Made by a program: the position numbers and the translations under genes | Shown: one piece after another, positions 4,898 through 12,702 of the stretch | Layout of the letters: every line of letters starts with the position of its first letter | Numbering within the stretch: the stretch's first letter is position 1 | The notes under the pieces: generated by a model | The model's input: only the letters and a program-made list of their open reading frames with translations | Databases searched by the model: none | What the model was told of the DNA's origin: nothing | Origin: an uncultured Actinomyces sp. | Lineage (GTDB): Bacteria > Actinomycetota > Actinomycetes > Actinomycetales > Actinomycetaceae | Length of the DNA stretch: 13,123 bases | Direction of reading: 5' to 3' | Assembly: GCA_938030835.1 (NCBI GenBank) | Contig: CALHID010000161.1 | Location: 1 to 13,123, forward strand

Positions 4898-7107
4898 TTC
4901 TCCACCTCCTCCAACTCCACGCTGACCTTCCACATGCCTCCCACCTCACGTGGGGCTGACATTGATGACATTGAGCAGTAGATCCGCCTACCGAGAGGAT
5001 CGCGATACAGGAACGGTGCGGGTGCTACCGCGAGCGCTTCCAAAGCCTGGACGAGGCGGTAGTCCCTGTCATGCAGGGAAGCACCAAGGGTGATGGTGCG
5101 AACCTGGTGGCTTCCGGTTACTTCCACGCCCCGGGTGCGTCCCGCGAAGTAATGCACCTTCCGCGTTAAAAGCGAGGGTTTGATGCTGGTTTCAGGGTCA
5201 TACCTGAGCGGGACAGAGGTGGCGAAGCCTGTGCCGCCGCTAACCCACAGGGCCTGAGAGTCAGCTTCGAGCGCCACCGACGTGGTCGCGGTTGAGGGCG
5301 TCGCAGACGTCGCGCTAACCCGGTAAATTGTCTTCCCCGCTGAGAGCGCTTCGCCGTCTTGCAGCGTGGTGTTTACCGGCAGGTGGTCGGCAATTTTCTC
5401 CCAGGTCTTCCCATCGTCAATGCTGCGCTCGATGCTGTTCGAGACAGCGGGGACCGTGTCTGCTACCCCGGTGGGGTTGGTGATCCCAATGGAAGCGGCT
5501 CCGGTCGTGTCGTCCCAGCGCACGAGAACTTGGGGTGCTGCGGGCGGCAGGTAGGAGACGGTGAACCGGGAGGTTGCCTCGGCAGATGAAAGTCCATCCC
5601 CAGAAGAAACGGTGACACGCACGAGATAGGCGCGCCGGTCTTCCAAGCGCACGCCCGGATCCCACGATGAGGCCGAGCCTTCTAGAAGGGTGGCGGCAAT
5701 TTCTTGGCCGGTGGCCTCGTCGACGACCTGGATTGAGGCGCTGCGCTGAGCGCTGCCTTCGGCCTGCGAGTACGACCAGCGGATACGCGTGGAACTCGAG
5801 CGGACAACGCTCCCGCCGGAAGGCTCAGCCAAAGAGACAATTGGTGCATGAGCGACCTTGAAGCCCGTGACAGGAGACCAGGGGGAGGCCCCAGCTTCCT
5901 GCCCGGTCTTGTATGCGCCCCAGGTGCGCACCTGCCACTCGTACTCCCCGACATCGCTGAAGGCGAGGGAGTATGTGTTGCGGTCTCCGCTGACAGTTGC
6001 CTCACCCCAGTTCGCGGATCCGCGTTTGCGCCAGCGAACATCCGCACGCGTCTGCAGCGTCGTATCAATGCTCGTGTGCGACCACGACAGTTCCACGCTC
6101 CCAGGGGTGCGCGGACTGCCAGCAGGCGACAAGCTCCCCGGAGCGCCGGGGTTAGTCAGCAGCTGAACCGCGTTCGACCGCTCCGACAGGGGCGAGAGGA
6201 GGCCGCCGGGGCCTTTCTGCCTCACCTGGTAGACATGCGAGACCGCAGCGTTTGGCGTGGCGTGAGTCCACGTGCGAGCATCACCCGCAATGTCCGCGAC
6301 CTTCGTGCCGTTGTCGTAGATTTCCGCGCCCCATCCGCGATCCGGATAGCGAGCACCCCGCTCCCAAGATATATTGATCGCGCCGCTGGCCTGTTTGCCC
6401 GCACGCACATTCACGGGCGCGCCCGGCGTCATCGCAATATCCCCGAGACCCATGGACTGCGGGGATGGAGAAGAATTCTCCACCTTCGCCGACTCTGATC
6501 CATCCCTACGCCAGGCGTGAATCCTCCATCGGTAGTAATCGTCTGCGGGGAGGTTCGTGTCAGTCCACGAGCGCGCCGAGGCAGGAAGCTGAGCTACCAG
6601 GCGGTACCCCCACGTCGTATACGACCAGCGCCAGATGTCCAGCCCATCCACCGGGTTGTCTCCCGTGACGTTCAGGTCCCAGGTGCATTCCACGCGGCCT
6701 TCGGACAGGTATCGTGCCTGGAAATTCGACGGGGTCGCAGGAGCCGCGTAAGCCCTTGCCGGGACCGTCCACCGCCGCGTGGTGCTGGGGTTGCCGCCGT
6801 TCCAGATCGGGCCAATGGACGCGGAGAATTCTAGTTCTTGGCTGCGCCCATACTCCGTGTTGACCGTGATGGTCTCCCGGCGAATCTCAGCCTCGGCATA
6901 CCCTCCACGCGGGGACGAGAAATGGAACCCGACATCGCCGCCGATACGCCCCCACCGGTGCAGGGTCGAGTTGAAATTATGCCCGTACCCGTCAGCCTTC
7001 ACACTGTAAATAACTTCGAGCTGGACGCTCCCAGAATTAGGATCTCCATGCTGGTAAATGTCGAGGCCTACCATCAGGTAGCCGGACGAGCCACTCCACC
7101 ACGCCAT
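4894..7107 (-). CDS. Fibronectin-III minor tail protein with distal-tail-like C-terminus
   Basis: A 737-residue tail-tip protein in modules. Residues 1-120 form an N-terminal beta domain rich in Trp, Tyr and Gly (WSGSSGYLMVGLDIY; GYGHNFNSTLHRWG). About five fibronectin-III-like domains follow, near 122-215, 227-318, 320-421, 422-521 and 522-622, each opening with a proline-rich linker (for example TPGAPVNVRA, NPGAPGSLSP) and showing the W...Y-W-V pattern of the fold. Residues 623-737 look like the outer domain of a siphovirus distal tail protein: APAPFLYRDPLGRRIYCS and a final VSVELEEVEK. Such fusions put sugar- or surface-binding modules on the tail tip. ATG at 7105-7107 has AGGAG upstream, 22 bases after the tape-measure stop. 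The exact domain borders are estimates. Confidence 0.85.
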   Translation of the reverse strand: MAWWSGSSGYLMVGLDIYQHGDPNSGSVQLEVIYSVKADGYGHNFNSTLHRWGRIGGDVGFHFSSPRGGYAEAEIRRETITVNTEYGRSQELEFSASIGPIWNGGNPSTTRRWTVPARAYAAPATPSNFQARYLSEGRVECTWDLNVTGDNPVDGLDIWRWSYTTWGYRLVAQLPASARSWTDTNLPADDYYRWRIHAWRRDGSESAKVENSSPSPQSMGLGDIAMTPGAPVNVRAGKQASGAINISWERGARYPDRGWGAEIYDNGTKVADIAGDARTWTHATPNAAVSHVYQVRQKGPGGLLSPLSERSNAVQLLTNPGAPGSLSPAGSPRTPGSVELSWSHTSIDTTLQTRADVRWRKRGSANWGEATVSGDRNTYSLAFSDVGEYEWQVRTWGAYKTGQEAGASPWSPVTGFKVAHAPIVSLAEPSGGSVVRSSSTRIRWSYSQAEGSAQRSASIQVVDEATGQEIAATLLEGSASSWDPGVRLEDRRAYLVRVTVSSGDGLSSAEATSRFTVSYLPPAAPQVLVRWDDTTGAASIGITNPTGVADTVPAVSNSIERSIDDGKTWEKIADHLPVNTTLQDGEALSAGKTIYRVSATSATPSTATTSVALEADSQALWVSGGTGFATSVPLRYDPETSIKPSLLTRKVHYFAGRTRGVEVTGSHQVRTITLGASLHDRDYRLVQALEALAVAPAPFLYRDPLGRRIYCSMSSMSAPREVGGMWKVSVELEEVEK

Positions 7108-7129
7108 AACCCACTCCTATTTTTTCTTG

Positions 7130-9784
7130 TTAGATTCCTGCCAGCTCACGAAGCTGCGAACGCGACACCGGAGAGAGTGCCCCGCCTATTTCTCCTGCTG
7201 CTTCGACGCGCATACGGCCCACGAGTTGGTCGTTGACGTCGCGAACGACGAGTTCGCGGGCTGTGTTTCCATAAAAGCCGGGGCCGCCGAGGGAACCCGC
7301 TCGGTACGCGTATGAACCGGTCTTAAAGCCAGTGAGCGCCCCGTTCCCGGCATCCACGGTTCCTGCCAGAGCATCGACGAACAAGCCGCTCTTCTCATTC
7401 ACACCCTGCGCCAGGCCTTCGACGATGGAGCGGCCTGAATACAGGGTCCATCCCTTGCCGGAGAAGGGGCCGCGCTTCGCGGGCGAGAAGGGCAGGTATT
7501 CGCGTGCTTTGGACATGACTGTGTCGAAAGCATCTGTGATCCAGGAGATCGCGGACATGATGCCGTCCTTCAGGCCCTGAAGGATCGCTTTACCAGAGTT
7601 GTACAGCCAGGATCCTGCGCCAGAGAAGAACCCGGTGATTTTGTCGCGGATCGATGTCACCGTGTTGTAGACCGCGTCGATGCCGGCTTGGACACTGCCA
7701 CGCATGGAGTCCCAGATTTGGGAGAAGAATCCAGCGACAGCATTCCATGCCGCGTTCCACACTCCACTGATCGCCGACAGGGTCCCTGAAATCACCGCAG
7801 ACACGGCAGCAAGCACGCTTGAAACGCAAGAACTGATCGTGTCCCAGATGGTGGTGAAGAAGCTGCTGATCCCACCCCACACTGCCTGCCACATTCCGGT
7901 CAGCCAGCCTGAAAACGCTGTCCACACTGCGCTGATCGTGTCCCACAGTGCCTGCCAGCCGGCTGTCAGGGTGTCCCAAACTGCGGTGACGTAGGGGCCG
8001 ATCCATCCCCACAGTCCCTCCCAGAGGGCTGTGAAGACCCCGGTGAAGAACGTGAGGACAGTGTTCCATATCTCGAATTGGGCTTGGAAGAACCAGGTGA
8101 GGCCGTCCCATATGGCTGTGAAGACAGCCTTCACACCGTCCCAGAATCCGTTCCAGGCGGCGGCAAAACCTTCAGAGAACGCCGTCCATGCGTCGGTGAT
8201 TGCCTGCCAGGTGTCGCTGAGGAACTGAGTGAAGGACTCCCAGATTTGCCTGCCTGTTTCCGTTTGAGTGAAGAACCACGTCAGCCCAGCCGCCAAAGCT
8301 GCGATAGCCATGACAACCAGCATGATGGGGTTGGCGGCCATGACCGCGTTGAAAGCTGCCTGGATCGCGGTGCCGACTTTGACGATGGCCTGCCAGGCCT
8401 GCACGGCCATCCCCCACGCTCTGATGGCTCCAGTCCACAGCTGATAGGCGCCGTAAGCTCCGGCTACTCCTATCGCAATGGCGCTAATCCAGTCCCAGTT
8501 TTGGCGCAGCCACCCCACCGTCTCTCCCAAAGCCGAAGCCAGGTACTTAGTGACGGTGAACAGCTGCTGGAATGCTGTTGCGAGGCCTTGGCCTGCGAGG
8601 GCGGCTAGGGTCTTGAACGGTTCCAGCGGGGACTCTCCGGTGTCCGCGATATAGTTGAAGAAGCTTTCAACGTAGGGTCGCACGGTTGACACCAGGTCCC
8701 AGAAAGCGTCGCGCGCACCCTGGATCGCGGACACCAGCCCCGGGGGTAGGGAAAGTTCACGCAGCTTAGAAGTGTCGCCGCCGGAGATGATCGTCCACAG
8801 GTCCACGATCGCGTCGCGGACGGTGAACAAGAAATCAACGATGACACTGGACTCTGAGATGTTGAACGCCTGAGCGAAAGCCTCGTTGAAGTCGTGATCG
8901 ACGAAAATTCCCCGCAGGCCTTCAACAGCGTTTTTGACCCACCCGAAAAACCCATGCAGGCTATCGGTCACCCAGTTGATCGCCCCGGTTACATACGGCT
9001 TGATCGCGTTCGCAATATCCATTGCGCCGCCAAGAATTTCAGCCTGGAAGTTCCCCCACGCGCCCTCAAGAGTTTTCGTGGATTTCGCAGCCTCAACAGC
9101 CACGTCTTCAAAGCCGAGCTCTAAGAGGGCTTGGTTGAATTCCTCGGCGGTGATTTGCCCTTTGGCCATCGCGTCCTTGAAGTCCCCAACAAAGGCTCCG
9201 TTTTTACGCATGGCCTCTTGGAGGCGGCCAGACGCACCAGGGATCGCGTTCGTGATCTGCATCCAGTCCTGAGCCTGGAGACGCCCAGCAGCGTTGACCT
9301 GTACGAGAGCGTTACCGAAAGCAGAGAATTCATTAGCTCCCGCGCCAGCTGCCGCCGTGAGGTTACCCGCAGCCTCAGCCATCTTGTCGAACCCCTTGAC
9401 GCCGTTAGCAGCGAGCTTGGAGGTGATCGACTGAATATCCGTCAGGTCATAGATGGTTTCGTCGGCGTACTTTCGTGCACCCTTGACAAGACCATCGATT
9501 TGTTCCTGGCCGGTGATCCCCGCGAACTTTAAGGTGGAGCGGAACTTATCCGTCGCGTCCGAGGCTGCGAAAGCTTCTTTGGCGAGGTCACCAAACCCAA
9601 CGACTGCGGCAATGGTGCCGCCAATGGCCGCAGCCTGCATCAGCCCGCCTTTGAATCGCGAACCGACTTCGCTACCAGCATCGCGTCCAACACCGGAAAG
9701 CTCATCACCAATGGACTTTTTCACGCCCTTAAATGAGGGCACAACCTGGATCCAGGCTTTCCCCAGCTCAGTTCCACCAGCCAC
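7130..9784 (-). CDS. Tail tape measure protein
   Basis: An 884-residue protein that sets tail length and lies inside the tube until DNA ejection. Residues about 45-66 are a hydrophobic segment, and 75-270 resemble the TP901-type tape-measure core (TDIQSITSKLAANGVKG, NLTAAAGAGANEFSAFGNAL). A second membrane-like segment is at about 484-504 (NPIMLVVMAIAALAAGLTWF). Residues 515-691 are tryptophan-rich and follow an 11-residue register. The C-terminal part has LPFSPAKRGPFSG at 764-776, common in tape measures of Gram-positive phages. At about 0.15 nm per residue the tail would be near 130 nm, a rule-of-thumb inference. The start is GTG at 9782-9784 with CGGAGG upstream. No lytic-transglycosylase or peptidase motif was seen. 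Confidence 0.93.
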   Translation of the reverse strand: MAGGTELGKAWIQVVPSFKGVKKSIGDELSGVGRDAGSEVGSRFKGGLMQAAAIGGTIAAVVGFGDLAKEAFAASDATDKFRSTLKFAGITGQEQIDGLVKGARKYADETIYDLTDIQSITSKLAANGVKGFDKMAEAAGNLTAAAGAGANEFSAFGNALVQVNAAGRLQAQDWMQITNAIPGASGRLQEAMRKNGAFVGDFKDAMAKGQITAEEFNQALLELGFEDVAVEAAKSTKTLEGAWGNFQAEILGGAMDIANAIKPYVTGAINWVTDSLHGFFGWVKNAVEGLRGIFVDHDFNEAFAQAFNISESSVIVDFLFTVRDAIVDLWTIISGGDTSKLRELSLPPGLVSAIQGARDAFWDLVSTVRPYVESFFNYIADTGESPLEPFKTLAALAGQGLATAFQQLFTVTKYLASALGETVGWLRQNWDWISAIAIGVAGAYGAYQLWTGAIRAWGMAVQAWQAIVKVGTAIQAAFNAVMAANPIMLVVMAIAALAAGLTWFFTQTETGRQIWESFTQFLSDTWQAITDAWTAFSEGFAAAWNGFWDGVKAVFTAIWDGLTWFFQAQFEIWNTVLTFFTGVFTALWEGLWGWIGPYVTAVWDTLTAGWQALWDTISAVWTAFSGWLTGMWQAVWGGISSFFTTIWDTISSCVSSVLAAVSAVISGTLSAISGVWNAAWNAVAGFFSQIWDSMRGSVQAGIDAVYNTVTSIRDKITGFFSGAGSWLYNSGKAILQGLKDGIMSAISWITDAFDTVMSKAREYLPFSPAKRGPFSGKGWTLYSGRSIVEGLAQGVNEKSGLFVDALAGTVDAGNGALTGFKTGSYAYRAGSLGGPGFYGNTARELVVRDVNDQLVGRMRVEAAGEIGGALSPVSRSQLRELAGI

Positions 9785-9812
9785 AGCAGGGCCTCCGTTC
9801 TATCAAGTTTAG

Positions 9813-10540
9813 TTATTCGCGTTCCCGGTCAAGGAAAGCGTCAAGCTCATCAACGTCCATGGCCTCACCTACGCGCTCGCCCTGAGGGACAGCCACGCCT
9901 GGGCGAGGCAAAGGACGCGGCCTGTTCGCACCCTTTTCCGCATCCTTCGTCTTCGCCCACAAAAGAAGCCTGAGCGTATCCACAGCCTCAGCCGAAAGGA
10001 ACTCCGCAAGACTCCACCGCCATTCAGGATTCGCCGCGCGATATAAAGCCGATTCGGGCTGCGCGCGGATCACCAACGCCCAGTCGGCTACCTTCCTAGC
10101 AGGGTGGGCCCGCATGTCCGTCACGTGCAGGTAGCGGCGCAAATCGAATTCCAGCTCACACGGATACTCTCTGAGCAGCTGGACGAAAGTCAGGATTTTG
10201 GGGCCAAGGCTTCCATGAGTTCTTGCATGAACGGCGCGACCCTGGATGCAGGCACGCGACCAGAAGCGGGATCACGCAAATACTCAAGCACTGTCTTGTA
10301 CTGGTCTCCCATGACCTTCCGAAGCAACGCCGGACTCTTCAGCGCGTTCCCTTCCTGAATTTCGTTAAGGGTATCGAGCAATTCAAAGTCGTCGAACACA
10401 TTGGGATCGAGGGTGAGTGGGATCCCCTGGATTTCGACGCTACGCACCTCAGAAACAGGGGCGGCATTTACCTGGGCGTCGGTGGCATCAAGTGCTGCGA
10501 GCTGAGCTTCCAGCTCTGCGCGGGACAAAGATTCAGACAT
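9813..10540 (-). CDS. Tail assembly chaperone, frameshifted long form (GT-like)
   Basis: The long product starts at the same ATG as the short chaperone (10538-10540), reads 115 codons to AAA at 10196-10198, slips back one base and continues from 10196 to the stop at 9813, giving 242 residues. The added 127 residues begin ILTFVQLLREYPC and contain the downstream frame LRRYLHVTDMRAHPARKVAD and WRWSLAEFLSAEAVDTL, with an acidic tail. The downstream frame lies in the -1 phase, has no good start or ribosome site of its own near 10142, and sits directly before the tape measure gene. This is the G/GT arrangement known from lambda and many long-tailed phages, where the long form bridges the tape measure and tail tube subunits. 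Expression by slippage is inferred. Confidence 0.85.
10190..10540 (-). CDS. Tail assembly chaperone, short form (G-like)
   Basis: A 116-residue acidic protein, the unshifted product. The start at ATG 10538-10540 (MSESLSRAELEAQ) has GAGGAG upstream and is preferred to the five-residue longer frame. Residues 1-30 are alanine- and glutamate-rich helix. Residues 35-60 (VRSVEIQGIPLTLDPNVFDDFEL) then lead into a helical C-terminal part, a pattern seen in tail chaperones upstream of tape measure genes. It ends MEALAPKS just after the slippery bases. It acts in the cytoplasm by coating the tape measure protein before tube polymerisation and is not expected in the finished particle. Confidence 0.85.
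   Translation of the reverse strand: MSESLSRAELEAQLAALDATDAQVNAAPVSEVRSVEIQGIPLTLDPNVFDDFELLDTLNEIQEGNALKSPALLRKVMGDQYKTVLEYLRDPASGRVPASRVAPFMQELMEALAPKS
10196..10202 (-). promoter_or_regulatory. Programmed -1 ribosomal frameshift site (C CCA AAA)
   Basis: On the minus strand the seven bases read CCCAAAA, split in the zero frame as C CCA AAA, which fits the X XXY YYZ slippery rule exactly. The zero-frame stop TGA is only two codons later (10190-10192). The -1 frame is open from here to 9813. I saw no strong stem-loop downstream by eye, and there is no obvious internal ribosome site. Confidence 0.82.
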
Positions 10541-10589
10541 GGAAAGTCTCCTCAAAAAAGGGGAAGGGAATTAAAAGGGAGGATTGATA

Positions 10590-10625
10590 GGGGGCGAGGC
10601 TGTCCGTGGTATCAGCCCCGCCCCC
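10590..10625 (-). terminator. Hairpin after the major tail protein gene
   Basis: A 13-bp stem with one mismatch (GGGGGCGAGGCTG at 10590-10602 against CAGCCCCGCCCCC at 10613-10625) has a ten-base loop, and lies 8 bases after the major tail protein stop. On the minus strand it is followed by TATCAATCC, not a U-run, so it is more likely an attenuator or 3' stability element that raises tail-tube output over the downstream chaperones. Confidence 0.6.
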
Positions 10626-10633
10626 TGTGCGGG

Positions 10634-11191
10634 TTACTTCGCGGCCGAAATGTACTCGTACACGTTGTTCCCAGCCGCATCCGGATAGGTCGTCATCGTC
10701 ACCTCATAGCCGGTGACCTCACCATCCTTGTAGGACACGGCAGACAGCTCGGTGATCTGCCCCTCGGGAATGACTAAGCGCTTGATCTTTCCGCCACTGA
10801 GCGCAATCTCGAGCACGAACACAGCGCGAGGAAGATCCTTGCCATTGTGCAGAATCGAGATGACACCGGACTTTTCCGTGACGTTCTCAGCGCCATACAC
10901 GGCCTTGAGCACATCAACGTCCAGGCTCTGAAGGAACTTCCACTTGAAAGTCTCCTTGTAGCCTGTGTTCAGGATCATTACGGTGTCACCGCCGAAAGCC
11001 TTCTGTTCACTGGTTTCACGTTCAGGCGCGTTTTCCACGCCGTCTTCGCCGATGTAACCGGTCTTAGCGAAAGCAGCATCAAGAGTGGTTTTCGCATCCG
11101 TCGGCAGAGCAGTTCCAACCGGGGCAATACGGACAACGCCGGTTGCTGTGGGCTTTGCTGCGGAAACCAGCGAGGTGTTTTTGTCAGCCAT
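10634..11191 (-). CDS. Major tail protein (tail tube subunit)
   Basis: A 185-residue protein that would polymerise into the tail tube. The start is ATG at 11189-11191, with GGAAGGAG upstream; the longer frame to 11245 would run into the hairpin. Sequence features are alternating beta strands and glycines, typical of tube proteins: VVRIAPVGTALPTDAKTTLD, GYIGEDGVENAPER, FKWKFLQSLDVDVLKAVYG, then AVSYKDGEVTGYEVTMTTYP near the C-terminus. No immunoglobulin-like extension is present. Hairpins flank it on both sides, and it is between the tail terminator and chaperone genes, the standard siphophage position. The assignment rests mainly on order and composition. Confidence 0.87.
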   Translation of the reverse strand: MADKNTSLVSAAKPTATGVVRIAPVGTALPTDAKTTLDAAFAKTGYIGEDGVENAPERETSEQKAFGGDTVMILNTGYKETFKWKFLQSLDVDVLKAVYGAENVTEKSGVISILHNGKDLPRAVFVLEIALSGGKIKRLVIPEGQITELSAVSYKDGEVTGYEVTMTTYPDAAGNNVYEYISAAK

Positions 11192-11227
11192 TTGTGGCTC
11201 CTTCCAAAAAAGGTGGGTATGGAAAAG

Positions 11228-11254
11228 CCCCACACCCGCAATCACGGGGTGGGG
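11228..11254 (-). terminator. Bulged hairpin upstream of the major tail protein gene
   Basis: Nine base pairs with a single bulged A (11228-11237 against 11246-11254) enclose an eight-base loop. On the minus strand it is followed by CTTTTCC, so it has the form of a weak terminator. It lies between the tail terminator stop (11276) and the tail tube start (11191). The flank GTGTGGGG-CTTTT-CC-ATACCC closely matches the hairpin near 2692-2719. Confidence 0.6.
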
Positions 11255-11275
11255 ACAAAGAAGAAGCTCTAATTT

Positions 11276-11623
11276 TTAGAGCATGATGACCGCGCTCACC
11301 GTCAACTGATAGCGAGCCTGGCGAGAATCAGGATCCGGGAAATTGTAGAGAGAATCCACGCTGATGGACGCCACCTGCGGATAAGAGACGAGAGACTGTA
11401 ACGCTTGCGTTGTACGCGAGGCCAAAGCCGCAGCCTCAGCCCGACTCTCACCCCAACACTGCACCGCAAACGATGGGTAGTCCACCAGCCCAGTCACCTG
11501 TCCGCCGGTACGCTCAACCGTCACAAACCGTTCTGGGCGTGTTTCCGGGATACTCCCGTAAACTCCGATCCCCACCAACTCCGCACAGTCCGCGAGCGCG
11601 CGTATGAGAAAAGCTTCAGACAC
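11276..11623 (-). CDS. Tail terminator-like protein
   Basis: A 115-residue protein that by position and form would cap the tail tube and join it to the neck. Sequence: helical N-terminus (EAFLIRALADCAELVGIGVY), then beta segments (RFVTVERTGG, SFAVQCWGESRAEAAALASR) and a C-terminal strand pair ending RYQLTVSAVIML. This is the pattern of siphophage tail terminators of the lambda gpU type and its Gram-positive relatives. The start is GTG at 11621-11623, overlapping the preceding gene by eight bases with GGGAG upstream. Family membership is inferred from gene order rather than from a definite motif. Confidence 0.75.
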   Translation of the reverse strand: MSEAFLIRALADCAELVGIGVYGSIPETRPERFVTVERTGGQVTGLVDYPSFAVQCWGESRAEAAALASRTTQALQSLVSYPQVASISVDSLYNFPDPDSRQARYQLTVSAVIML

Positions 11624-11852
11624 TGCCCGCTCCCATACTCTTCAGCAGGGTGTTTTCCTTGGCGTTGCGACGCCTGGCTTGATACGAGTCAGCTCGGACA
11701 ACACCGACGGGACGCCCTTTCTTTCCGATTCGCACGTCCCCTACGAAACCGGTTCCGGCGGCGGAGGCGATCTTCTCTACGGACTGTTCGACTAGTGGTT
11801 TGGTGAGGGCTGCCATTGCGGTGAAATCTAGTTCGATTTTTATGTCGGACAT
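11616..11852 (-). CDS. Small neck protein (HK97 gp10-like position)
   Basis: A 78-residue, basic C-terminal protein. The start MSDIKIELDFTAMAALTKPL has ATG at 11850-11852 with GAGGGG upstream. A helix at about 10-32 leads into a beta pair (FVGDVRIGKKGRPVGVVRAD) and then a basic stretch (YQARRRNAKENTLL). Its place between head-closure and tail-terminator genes matches HK97 gp10-like neck proteins, but it is shorter than the usual 110-150 residues. It may be a minimal member of the family. It starts 10 bases after the previous stop and overlaps the next gene by eight bases. Confidence 0.62.
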   Translation of the reverse strand: MSDIKIELDFTAMAALTKPLVEQSVEKIASAAGTGFVGDVRIGKKGRPVGVVRADSYQARRRNAKENTLLKSMGAGSV

Positions 11853-11862
11853 GATGAGGTGT

Positions 11863-12201
11863 TCACCCCTCGATCTTTCGCGCGTGGACCACGCGGTTCC
11901 ACCTGGTTGGGGTGTTCTCTTCGGGGTAGGGCTGTGGGTCGCCGATTACCTCGTAGATGTTGCCTTGATGGTGGATTTGTCGGCCTCGAAGCGAGGCTGT
12001 GTAGGTCTTTGGGATGTAGAAATCCATGGTGATCTCATCCCCGTTGGGACGGATCGTGCCTTCCACGTCCTGCGTTGAAGCAGGGGCTGCGAGTACGTCA
12101 CCTAGGACGGCTTCTAACCCCCATTTTGTGGTGGGAATGTTGAACGTGTCCGTGCCTGTTTCGATGGGGCTGTGGATTTCGATCCGGCTGCCTTTAATCA
12201 T
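11863..12201 (-). CDS. Head closure-like protein (head-tail joining)
   Basis: A 112-residue beta-rich protein. The start is ATG at 12199-12201 (MIKGSRIEIHSPIETGTDTF) with AAGGAGG seven bases upstream, chosen over the longer frame to 12252. Features such as VEGTIRPNGDEITMDFYIP, SLRGRQIHHQGNIYEVIGDP and PTRWNRVVHA are typical of small head-closure or stopper proteins, with a short beta-barrel of the kind that seals the portal after DNA packaging. It overlaps the upstream adaptor stop by eight bases, indicating coupled translation. The assignment is by order and composition. Confidence 0.72.
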   Translation of the reverse strand: MIKGSRIEIHSPIETGTDTFNIPTTKWGLEAVLGDVLAAPASTQDVEGTIRPNGDEITMDFYIPKTYTASLRGRQIHHQGNIYEVIGDPQPYPEENTPTRWNRVVHARKIEG

Positions 12202-12589
12202 CGCCGCCTCCTTTGAGGAGGTTGATCTCAAAGGCCGCGCCCCTGCGACCATTCACGCTGCGCTTTTCCGCCTTAGTCAAGTAGAGGTCCCCGCCGGGGT
12301 TTGAGAAGGACACTTGCTGAGTGAAGGGCCCTGCGGTCATGCTGGTGCTGGAAGCCCCCGCCAGGTCATCGTCTCCAAGAGGAGCGTTCATGGCGCGTTT
12401 GACGATTGAGCACACCACGCGCCGCAGAGTTTCGGCGCTGGCTTGTTCCCACCCGGCGCACTCGTCTTTGATGAGGCTTTGAGCGTCCTCAATGAGGACG
12501 GCGGCTCGGGTTTGCTCGACGGCTGTTAGACCGCGCCAGCGCTGTTCTAGATCCTGGTATGTTGCCCAGGGTGTAGGTATCGGACTCAC
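12194..12589 (-). CDS. Head-tail adaptor, Gp19/Gp15/Gp42-like
   Basis: A 131-residue connector protein expected to bind the portal at the head's tail vertex. The N-terminal helix bundle reads YQDLEQRWRGLTAVEQTRAAVLIEDAQ, then SAETLRRVVCSIVKRAMNAPLG, and the C-terminal part FTQQVSFSNPGGDLYLTKAEKR, which match the Gp19/Gp15/Gp42 pattern of actinophage head-tail adaptors. The start is GTG at 12587-12589, with GGAGG and an A-rich spacer upstream. The stop overlaps the next start. It follows the capsid gene across a 113-base gap that holds a large stem-loop. Confidence 0.86.
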   Translation of the reverse strand: MSPIPTPWATYQDLEQRWRGLTAVEQTRAAVLIEDAQSLIKDECAGWEQASAETLRRVVCSIVKRAMNAPLGDDDLAGASSTSMTAGPFTQQVSFSNPGGDLYLTKAEKRSVNGRRGAAFEINLLKGGGDD

Positions 12590-12621
12590 CTTTTTTCCTC
12601 CCTCCTTGCTTGCGCCTGGAC

Positions 12622-12680
12622 AGGGGGCTTACCCTGCTTTCCTCAACCATGAGGTTAGAGGTCTGCTGGGTAAGCCCCCT
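12622..12680 (-). terminator. Long stem-loop downstream of the major capsid gene
   Basis: A perfect 13-bp stem (AGGGGGCTTACCC at 12622-12634 with its complement at 12668-12680) encloses 33 bases, within which CCTCA at 12641-12645 can pair with TGAGG at 12650-12654. It begins 22 bases after the capsid stop. No U-run follows on the minus strand, so it is more likely a 3' stability or partial attenuation element than a strict terminator. Confidence 0.55.
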
Positions 12681-12702
12681 ATGACTCCGCTACGGGGAGT
12701 GG

